The notes below the pieces were generated by a model. That model worked only from the letters and a program-made list of their open reading frames with translations, was not told the origin of the DNA and ran no database searches. From Eunapius fragilis (taxonomy: Eukaryota > Porifera > Demospongiae > Spongillida > Spongillidae): a stretch of 64,000 nt of DNA. Below are positions 51,474 to 60,571 of this stretch, one piece after another. Made by a program: the position numbers and the translations under genes. Each line of letters opens with the position of its first letter. Within the stretch, counting starts at the first letter, position 1. Location: contig OY811979.1 of the NCBI GenBank assembly GCA_963681505.1, forward strand, positions 58,501-122,500, written 5' to 3'.

Positions 51474-52495
51474 ATGGCGGTTGTGCGGTTAAGCAAGAGA
51501 GCATGGGAACAACTCAGGAGCAAGGAGTTCAGGTCTTACTTAACCAGGTTAGTAGAGCAAATGTTAGTACCAAATGATTTTAGAAAAAAAAAGGGAGGTC
51601 ACGAGATATATTCTGTAGAGAGTAGGCATGTGTGAACTGTTTGAAACAAGCCATTTACGAACAAACTTATCCTTATCGTGTGCCATACAAGATACGAGTC
51701 ATGAGCACTGCCGCCTCGAAGATGTAGGAATTTTCAGACGACATCCTCACGCACGCACCCACACACACCCACACGTACGCATCTACACATTGTGTTAAAG
51801 CTCATTCCGGAACACAGATTTGGGCAATCAGAAACGCAACATTTGAAAAAGCTAATTGCTTCTTTTCTTCTACAGATAGTGTCCAACCATATTGGATGTA
51901 CATATATATATTTTTACTTAACAAATTTATCGAGAATGCTTCTCTTCCTCCCTTGCTTCCTTGCTTTCTTCTTCCTCCCCTGCTTCTCTCATAATAAGCA
52001 CGGTAAGTAGCAGCATTGTGATGCCCTAACAATACAATTGACTTTCTAAATGCAATTATGAAAATTTAATCAAAGCACTTCTGGGGCCCAGGTAACAGGC
52101 GAGTCTGTCTACTGTACACTGTTGACTTTACGTCCCCACAGTCGCTAACTGGGGTGTGCCCTTGGCTGCATTAGCTGATATGAAGAAAGACTGTGAAATC
52201 ATTAGTCCAACGATGACCGGAGGTAGGCTGTTCGATCTGTTTGCAATCGCCAAGTTTTTTTAAGCATTGCATGTATGTACCCAATCTCACTGCTACTATT
52301 GCACACATACACACGACACAACTTGCAGCCATGGTCGTCTACTCATCACTCTTCATGAGGTTCGCACTCAGAGTGAAGCCAAGGAACATCCTTCTCTTCG
52401 CCTGTCACCTCACGAACTTCACTGCACAATCTGTACAGCTTGGGAGGTTGATCAATTACAAGTATGGCTTCTTTTCCTTTGTTTTCTTCGCATAA
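51474..52495 (+). CDS. MPC1: Mitochondrial pyruvate carrier 1 with two microexons
   Basis: Inner-membrane pyruvate importer subunit (partner MPC2). Exons: 51474-51547 ([20 protein letters not shown] to SYLT), 51999-52002 (CACG, 4 nt), 52076-52091 (16 nt, HFWGP), 52142-52222 ([20 protein letters not shown]), 52329-52495. Joined, the reading STHFWGPVANWG reproduces the invariant MPC1 motif exactly; skipping the 4-nt exon breaks the frame. All donors/acceptors are GT..AG (CAG|GTTAGT, TAAG|CACG|GTAAGT, AAAG|CAC...CAG|GTAACA, CACAG|TC). Hydrophobic segments lie around [11 protein letters not shown] and [11 protein letters not shown]. Predicted length is 113 residues, near human (109). The last codons ([11 protein letters not shown]) may instead be intron if a GTATGG donor near 52470 is used. 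Confidence 0.92.
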
Positions 52496-52670
52496 ACCAC
52501 CATACCTTTTACACCACACACACACACACACATCATCTGCTCTTGCATGCAATGTACATAATTCCCCATGGATGTGGTGCTCATGTCCCACGTCATTTTT
52601 ATTGCTGCTGGAAGTTTGAAGAACAAGGAACGTCCCAGCACTGCATGATTTCATCAAATAACTCATGTGT

Positions 52671-52673
<3 letters not shown>

Positions 52674-52710
<37 letters not shown>
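52674..52710. repeat. (GT)n microsatellite
   Basis: About 36 bp between MPC1 and the stop codon of the FAM228-like gene. Confidence 0.9.
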
Positions 52711-52712
<2 letters not shown>

Positions 52713-54049
52713 ATTCAGTTTGATCACCTCTTGTAGAAGGTGCTGTGTCAGCTTTGCCATCATTTTCATCATCACCGTCTGTATAAGTGGTGGATTCTAT
52801 TACAGGTTCCTTCCACTCTAGCTTCAGTGGCTTCCTGGGGTACGTGATGGTGCGCCTGTGGGGAATGTGACAGGTGTCACGCCCCCCCTCCGATGAGGTA
52901 CCAACCCCGTGTGCCAGGTGTGAGAGGTTATGGGAACCACTCATGCCTTTCCTGGGGGGAGGGGGAAAGAGCTGGACATGGTCAGTGGGATCAGAGGGAC
53001 ACTTATTTTGATGGTGAGGGAGGAGGAGGGTGTGGTAATGGGGGTAGGTGGAGTCCATACCGGCTCCTCACACGGGCCTCGCTGTCAATGTAGACCAGTT
53101 CCATGGCCAGCCATAGCAGTGCATCGGTGTCCTCCCTCCCAAGAGGTGGGTGCTGCTGGGTGAGGGCAGCCTTCATGCCTGTGTCACAGCTGGTGAGGAC
53201 AAGTTTGTCTGTCTCAAGTGCTCTGCTCTGTTGCAGTAAGGGATCGTCTAAGGAGCCCGTTACTACCTAATGATTGTGGGGTAGGGCAGGATGATACCTT
53301 CATTAGATCAGCACTATCATTTACCTTGAGGGTGACATCATCATGTGTCCAGGAAAGTGGGTTGTAGTCTTTGTTCATGGTGTCCAGGAACACTGTGTGC
53401 TTGGCTCTGTAGGCCAGGTACTCTGTGAACAAAGCTCTCTTCCTGCTGTCCAGCTGGGGGTAGCTCAGGTCCATGTGGGTGCTCAGCTTGTCATGGATGG
53501 GGTCAAAGACCCTCTCCTTCCATTTCTTGTACAACATCTCCTTCTTACTCTGGTTGTGTTCAGCCTGGCTATTGATGAACTTTCCTATGTCCTAGAGTAT
53601 TGCAGATGCTTTTAAAAAGGGGGGGGGGGGGGGGGGGGGGGGGGTGAAAAGAAGAGAAACTCACTGCAAAGAGATCGTTTTCTCTGTCGGAAATCGATTG
53701 GCAAACTTCTTTGATTGCACTGAGGTCTTTGTCATCGGGAAGTGACTAATGTACGCGTGATTATCTTTTCATATACGACGAGCGCACTAACCACTGCATT
53801 TCTGCTGGCTTTCCTTGATAGCCATTCTTCTATTCTCTTCATCTGCACTGCAGGGGACGTTGACGAGGCTCGTGCCACAGGGGACACAACACGTTCATCT
53901 TTTCCAGGAACCTTGCATTTAAATCATAGGGAACTTATATATATTATCACTTGCAGACTCACTGAATCACTTCTTGTCCTGGTGTCAGAATTCTCCCCAA
54001 AGAGCTCGTCGAAGCGATCGGGCGAATGGACGGTTATTTTACCGTCCAT
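52711..54049 (-). CDS. FAM228: FAM228-family-like protein
   Basis: Starts MDGKITVHSPDRFDELFGEN (54049). Then MKRIEEWLSRKASRNAV, SLPDDKDLSAIKEVCQSISD, and the conserved core KKEMLYKKWKERVFDPIHDK, YPQLDSRKRALFTEYLAYRA, TVFLDTMNKDYNPLSW. That core (LYxxW...P, then a Lys/Arg-rich helix and FL....YDP/YNP) is what I recognise as the FAM228 domain. The tail is Ser/Thr-rich and ends APSTRGDQTE-stop (52711). Function is unknown; FAM228 genes are testis/cilium-expressed in vertebrates. The assignment is supported by position: PFN4 starts 52 bp away on the other strand, and human FAM228B and PFN4 are also neighbours. Confidence 0.65.
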
Positions 54050-54101
54050 TACGTGCAAACGTCGTTATAGTGACGAAGCCACGCCCATCCACTCAAAGAA
54101 A
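54050..54101. promoter_or_regulatory. 52-bp divergent spacer FAM228-like / PFN4
   Basis: Smallest clean divergent spacer between two confidently started genes here; a bidirectional promoter or overlapping 5' UTRs must be used. Confidence 0.5.
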
Positions 54102-54672
54102 ATGAACGCCCTCTCCGGTCTTCTGCAAGACTCGCTTATTTCAACGGGACACGTAGAGTGTTGCACAATAGTAAAGAGGAGTGATGGCCTCGTTGTAGCC
54201 ACCTCAGTAGGCTACGAGGTGATGGTGGTATAATACTGGTATAGACAATTATGCCGATGTCTACGTGTATAGCCAACAGGAGAACAAGTAACAGCTCTCC
54301 AGAGAGCTTTCGAGGATCCCACAGTGGCGAGAACGCAGGGCATTCGATTCAACGGGTCCTCATACAAGTGTGTTAGAGCGGATAAATATTCGATCTATGC
54401 CAAAAAGGTTAACACACTTCAACTGAGCTAAAAACATGTATGTTTAAAACTGTTAGCGTTAACGTATGTATCCAGGAGGGCTCTGGCTTCGTCGCAGTAC
54501 AGACGAGTTCGTACGTGGTGTATGGCAGCTACTCGTCATCTATGTTCCCCAGTGTATGTGTGGAAGCATTAGAGAAATTAGGTAACCACACAAGTTATGC
54601 AACTTATGCTCTAACGTTGGCTTTTTATCATTGTTTTTGAAAGGTGAATATTTCAGAGAGAAAGGAAAATAG
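54102..54672 (+). CDS. PFN4: Profilin-4
   Basis: Starts MNALSGLLQDSLISTGHVEC; exons continue PTGEQVTALQRAFEDPTVAR, GIRFNGSSYKCVRADKYSIY-AKK, EGSGFVAVQTSSYVVYGSYS, SSMFPSVCVEALEKLG and EYFREKGK-stop (54670-54672). YKCVRADKYSIYAK against human YRCVRADEYSLYAK identifies the PFN4 branch, not profilins 1-3. Profilin-4 is a divergent testis profilin linked to acrosome/manchette function, binding lipids more than actin. Four short introns. The stop codon lies 3 bp from that of PPIL6 on the other strand, so the 3' UTRs overlap. Confidence 0.93.
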
Positions 54673-54675
54673 AGG

Positions 54676-55975
54676 TTAAATCAGAGGCAAGAGACCACAG
54701 TTGGACACTTGGCACAAATCCTTGGGTCGTTCATTGTATGTTTTGACATTTCCTAGCTGCTCCAGGACACTGCTTCCTTCCACCACCCTCCTGTTCAGGG
54801 CCACAACATATACAGTGATCACAGTTATTTACAGTATATTCGCACGATTGCAGCTAGGCCTTACCCAAAGGCCACATAGGTTCTGTCCATCCATATAGCT
54901 GGCTTGAGTGTGATATAGAACTGCGAGTTGTTTGTGTTGGGACCGTGGTTGGCCATGCCAAGGATACCCTCTGTGTCATGGGTTACGGCAAAGCTCTCAT
55001 CTGTATGTGTGTGTTTGTGTGGATGTGGACGTACGAAGGTGTGCAATTTCAGGCAGCTTACCATCAAATGTGGGCCCATATATGGACTCTCCCTGGGCAC
55101 CACTTCCACCACAGATGTCTAGTGACACTGACATTACATCCTACGCAACACATCCTTAACTTCCACTCTCACCTCCACCTTGGATCCAGCCACCTTTCAC
55201 GACACGATGAAGCAGGCTGTTGACATATGAAAGCCTGACTCCAGAGGGAGAAACTCCCTTCTCCCCTGTACACAGAGCTACAAAGTTGTCACAAGTGACC
55301 GGACACAAGTGCTTGTAGAGCTGCATGCGCAAGGAAGGAGGAGGGAGGATAGTGCAAGGCACTGAGAGGGGCAATATTTAGAGGATAACGTACCTCTAGT
55401 ACCAGCTTTCCAATGTATTCGCCCTCTATGCACACGTCCATGAATACGAAAGCGCTCTGGCGGTGATTGATTTGATTTACTGCAGCTCAAGTCTGGAGTA
55501 AAACTAACCTCTTGTCTGCTAATGTGAGCATTGTACGCATCTCTAGCCAGCGCCTCGTAAAAGGCGAGGGGCCTATGGTCCTCGAAGCCCCAGTTGTTCG
55601 CGACCCACGTAACAAGGTCGTCGCATGATCCTATAGCGGTGTCGTTACAGTAAACGATTACGCTGTCCGAGAAACCCCACATCTCTCCCCCTTTCTCCTG
55701 CAGGACAAGTTGCAAGTAAGTTCAGTTGTGTATATGGGTTGTAGTGAAGTACCCGTCTGAGCTTATTGAGGTAGTTTGCCCACTGGTACTCTAGAAACCC
55801 GATGCATTCTGGTGGACCAAATTCCGCTGGCTGGACTCTGTGCAAATGCTAAAAGGAGTAGGATTTCGTTGATTTATAGATGCAGTGGCACCAACTCGCT
55901 TACGTCTAATATAAGCTTGGCCTTGTGAAATAATGGACTGTACAAAAGGCCTGCTAAGTGAAGTGCTCGAGCCAT
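54676..55975 (-). CDS. PPIL6: Peptidyl-prolyl cis-trans isomerase-like 6 (cyclophilin type)
   Basis: Starts MARALHLAGLLYSPLFHKAK (55975). The N-terminal extension (FLEYQWANYLNKLRR, GGEMWGFSDSVIVYCNDTAI, CDDLVTWVANNWGFEDHRPL, ALARDAYNAHI) is typical of PPIL6. The cyclophilin domain follows: FVFMDVCIEGEYIGKLVLEL, CPVTCDNFVALCTGEKG, YVNSLLHRVVKGGWIQGG, GESIYGPTFDDESFAVTHD, LGMANHGPNTNNSQFYITLK, RTYVAFG, VVEGSSVLEQLGNV, ending VSNCGLLPLI-stop (54676). Key positions HRVV (Phe/His-Arg) and NSQFYITL are kept, whereas the usual catalytic FHR is LHR. The gene is associated with motile cilia in vertebrates. Confidence 0.92.
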
Positions 55976-56620
55976 TTTGTTGTCTCGTAACCACGGAAAC
56001 AATTAACGTACGTGCATTATTAATTTAAGAGGCGGACAAAAGGCACAGGATCGAGTTGACCCTCAGACAGGTGCTATAGACGTTCAGGTAACGTTATGAT
56101 GACAGTGATAGATATCAGTACTGGCCTTCTGACATCGCAAAAATAAAATAAAAGGAAATCGTTAATTAGTTCTGTTAGAAATACCGCTGTGTTTTTTTCT
56201 CTGGACATGACGCGCGATTCCGATCTTTCGTGCAAAGGCATATCCGCTGACGACAGTGTACTTAGCGCCAATCACGTGAGGTTTGGCTTCGGTGGTATAC
56301 AAGGCTGTGATATTTCATAGCTAGAGGGAAGCTTGGATCCAATAGCGCCGTTCTAGAGAGGGTCTGAGTTGACTAAATGCACAGTCGAAGCACTGCAGAC
56401 GAGAGGACTCAGGGAATCGTGTGGCAAGTCGTTTACATTACACTGTAGTACCCAACTTAAGGGAGGAATTATTATGCTGGTACGGTAGCTGGGCATTTCA
56501 TCATAGCTTCTCCGGCAGCTAATGCCTTATAATATCAGTTTGGACAAATTCTAAAGCCGTCATCCTCCCACACTCCACCATAGATATTAGAATTAAAGCA
56601 CGGCCAGAGGGTGCGGTTAA
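55976..56620. other. Intergenic region upstream of PPIL6
   Basis: Nothing coding recognised; probably holds the PPIL6 promoter. Confidence 0.5.
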
Positions 56621-56623
56621 TAC

Positions 56624-57437
56624 GCCCTGTCACTGGAAAAAAGATCCGCGGTAATTTTGGTCCGGGACCAAAATTATCGCTGAAAATTTTGGTCCGCCCG
56701 GACCAAACTTACCAGAAATTTATATGGTCCGGGCTGAAAATTTTGGTCCGGATGTTGGAAGTAGCCCTACAGCCGGTTTATAGAGGCTTCACGTAGCCAA
56801 ACACAGGTAGTTTGATATCGCAGTGTATGCTAGCTGTATGCACGAGGGCATGATGGCCGGGCGAAGCGCCAAACGGATAAACCAGTTTGCACATATACTC
56901 TCTAGCTGTGTTATCGAGTTGTTGCGGGTGATCGATTCATAGATATTTGTAACGAGGTTCGCGGCCCGTTTGCGTTGCATCGAGCGCCTGTAGTTTCCCC
57001 CTGTGACGAAGCAGAGTGATGAACAAGATGTCAGCTGAGGAATTAATTATTTTTTGAAATCCATCAGGAATTAGGTCCGGTCTGACAAACTGCGCAGCTG
57101 GGATCCGGCCAGGCAGGTCTGCAGCCGTGAATATCACTGTTTATGACGCGTACATGAATTGTAAAAACCAAGTGGGAACTGGTCTGATCGCGACCGGAAG
57201 GCTAATCCGCTAACACGGGGCGCGCAGAACCCGGCCTACTGTTCCATAGCCTTCGTAGCTTTGAAAAGCAGCGTTTGAGGTGATTCGTCTGTTTTAGATG
57301 TAAATGGAGGGCCCGGACCAATTTTTACTTACCCGGACCAAAATTTTCTGATAATATTGGTCCGCCCGGACCAATTTTTTCCAAAAATTTTGGTCCGGGA
57401 CCATAATTTTCGGCGGACCAAAATTTTCGTGACAGCC
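56624..57437. mobile_element. TIR-type element with GGTCCGGG sub-terminal repeats
   Basis: Both ends (56624-56760 and 57310-57437) are rich in tttggtccgggaccaaaatt and cccggaccaa motifs in inverted orientation; the extreme ends share CTGTCAC (gccctgtcac / complement of gtgacagccc). ACG occurs just outside each end and may be a 3-bp target duplication. The 500-bp middle has no transposase frame. The right end is about 45 bp from the IAP start codon. Confidence 0.65.
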
Positions 57438-57481
57438 CACGTAACCGTAAACAAAGAAATTTGCCGATCTTTGCCGTGGCG

Positions 57482-59374
57482 ATGACAGCTCCAATAGTCT
57501 GGATTGGTGTTGTGGAGCGTGACAGCACCATTAAAAAGAGCATATACAGTGATGGAATAACGAAGAGAGGCGACCCCAACAGTTACCAAGACAGGCTCAG
57601 GACCTACGCACGTGAGCCTCACCCCTGGCCCCTTGCTCGCCCCTCTCCCGAGGAACTCGCTAAGGCAGGTTTCATATACACTGGACAAGCTACTCAAGTC
57701 AACTGCCCCACATGTGATATTTACGTGGAGGACTGGAGTGACCCTAGAATAGACCCCGTACGCAAGCACTACATATACAACAGAAGTTGCGGGTTCCTTC
57801 TCCGCCATTGTGCACAGAGAGTACATGATATATACATCAGTTCTCGTTACTCGGACGCCTCCTTGCGTTTGAACTCTTTCGCTAACTGGCCCCCTAGCGC
57901 ACCGGTGCGACCGTCAGATCTGGCGAGTGCCGGATTCTACTACACGGGAGAGGGTATTAAGACCCGCTGCTTCTCGTGTACCGCCGTCTACGTGGATTGG
58001 AAACCAGCCGACATACCTGTGTTAATTCATCGCCGACTTAACCCTACGTGTGAATTTATGGGCGAGCTTTTGAGCGACAAAACCCACTTGGAGCAGGACG
58101 CTGCAGTGAGTCTACCCGACTACAGCTCGGAAGAAGTGCGCCTAAGGTCCTTTAAACACTGGCGGAACGACGTGGTTAGTGCGTCCGAACTGGCCGCCGC
58201 GGGACTGTACCTGGTCGAGCTCCCGGACGTGGTGCGTTGCTATGTGTGTGACGTTGAACTAAGAGACTGGGCACCGGGGGAGACAGCCATGGGCAAACAC
58301 GAAAGAAGGAACCCCCACTGTCCCTTTGTCAGGCAACGCCAATTGGTGGAACCCACTTCCAAATGTAGCATCTCAATTGACACCAGCAGTTTGTCAAATG
58401 CTGGTCCCTGCGAGCAACAGAGACTTAAGCCACTCTACGAGGGAAGTCTGTTTCCACCCGAGCAGCAACAACCCCGACGTCGCTCACACGAGACTATCTA
58501 CCTGCCGCCATCTTGTGGAGGCCAGACGATTTCTGTGTCCCCATCCTACGCGCGCTCCACATCGTACCCAATGCAAGCACACAACCCCTCCCTCCCACCA
58601 CGCTCCTCCATTGTCTGTACCGAAGACACAGACTCTCCCTCTCCGAGGTGGATGTTGTACGCTGGCGTTGACATTCGTCTCCCACCTAGCCTTGATGTGA
58701 GGCATAGTAGGCCTGGGGCCTCGTACACTGTGGAACCACCCAAGCCTTTGCCTAGGAGCATGGTAACACATCCACACACCCCACCCCACCCTCTCCCCAC
58801 CATGGTAACACATCCACACACCCACACCCCACCCTCTCCCCACCATGGTAACATGTCCACCACCCCACCCTCTTCCCACCATCCCCCATCCCACTTAATT
58901 TCTTAGTTTTTTTTTTACACACTGCTTCTCCACACACACACACACACACTGTTTCTCTCCACACACACACACACATTGTTTCTCTCCACACATACACACT
59001 TCTCTCTCCACACACCATAGGAGAAACCAGTTTCCCTTTCTGCTGCACCAGCACCCACCTTCGTCATCACACCGTCTTCCCTCTCTGCTCCTCCCCCACC
59101 CCCAATTGACAGCCACACTGCTGCACAATACTCCACAGCATGGTCATCACCATCACCATCACCACCACTGGCACCTATGCCCAGCCGTGTCAACAGCAAC
59201 AGCCCTAGCTATGATGACTCAAAGTTGTGCCAGATCTGTTTCGAAAAGCCCCTAGGCATGGTATTCATACCATGTGGTCATGTCTGTACATGCGAGTCAT
59301 GTGCAGGCAAGGTCTCTAATTGTCCGTTGTGCAGGACACCAATAGAAAAATCATTCCGATTTTTCCTACCTTAA
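57482..59374 (+). CDS. Inhibitor of apoptosis protein: three BIR domains plus RING
   Basis: Starts MTAPIVWIGVVERDS (57482). One large exon holds three BIR zinc-binding modules: CPTCDIYVEDW...HYIYNRSC, CFSCTAVYVDW...HRRLNPTC and CYVCDVELRDW...HERRNPHC, each CxxC-x16/17-H-x6-C with the preceding GFxYTG/GLYLVE turn. A Ser/Pro-rich linker (donor ATG|GTAACA near 58763) leads to exon 59021-59374, with the C-terminal RING LCQICFEKPLGMVFIPCGHV, CESCAGKVSNCPLCRTPI, and FRFFLP-stop. Architecture equals XIAP/BIRC2-type E3 ligases that bind caspases or their antagonists. No CARD or UBA is visible. Which vertebrate IAP it corresponds to cannot be told. Confidence 0.93.
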
Positions 59375-59474
59375 CATGCTACAAATTTGGGAGCTAGCAA
59401 TTAATTTATGAACAGTTAAGAGTTTTGTGACCATTGGTTATAAATTACATAAAATTGATCTGACGTGCACAATG

Positions 59475-60528
59475 TCAGGTGTTAATACTGCCATAGCTGG
59501 GAGCTTCACCATCAAAGGGATCAGTGTGCTAGTAATAGAAAGGAAGGGCAGATGAAACTGCTGAAAGGAAAATGTGTGCGCACACACGCCATACCCCTGA
59601 CTCCAGGTCTGGTATGGAGAGCAGTGACGTCCTGGCTGGATTCAGGAAAGGCATGGATGAGTATGTCTGAGACTGGCTTCTCCGTGCGAAACGCTTGCTT
59701 ATGCTGGGCTCAGCGTCGATGGGAGCAAGGCTCTGGCGATGGCGGGCAAGTTTGGCTCGGGCCACCGCCATCCTCCTCTGCATGTCCACCGCCAGCCTCT
59801 TCTCATCCCTCGCCCTCTTCTGCATAGTGACGTAGAGGTCCGTCTCATCCAAGATCTCCTCTCCTATGAGTTCTTCCATCACGTCCTCCAGCGTGATGAT
59901 ACCCAGTAATCTGTTCTGTAGAGAAAGTGGTCGCACCCCCAACCCCACCCCAAGCACAATGAGACGTTATGGGCAGTGTGCGTGTGTGTGTGTGTGTGTT
60001 GGGTCCCCATGGGTCACAACCAAACCAACCTCTCCACTTCTCTCGTCTGGTTCATCGGTGTACACCAAGGAGAGATGGCCTTGTGTTCAAATGGCATAGT
60101 GTGAGCACGGAGGGAGGGAAAAATGCAATAAATGACAACATACTCTTGCCAGTTTGGAACTGGTTGAGCAGGTCGTAGAGAGGGGTGCTGGCAATGCACG
60201 TAGGGGGAGGTATAGATGCCTCTTCCAGCTTGTAAATAGGTATGGACACGTTTGGGTCCAACTTTATCAAACGTTTGACCAATAGCATTCCAACCACATT
60301 GTCCCTCTGTCCTGCATACACAGGCACACGAGAGAACCCTCTAAGCAGGATCTGAGGGTGATGCTGACACTCAAAAATATATATATTTGGTGGGTTGTGT
60401 GACCTACCTGGTCTCTTGTATGGGTGTCAATAGAATCATTGCAGTCCAGCATGAAAACAGCCTCTATAGGTGTCATTGCATCCTTCACTGTCTTATCTCT
60501 CATGTCAAGAGCACTCTGTGTTGGTCAT

Positions 60529-60571
<43 letters not shown>

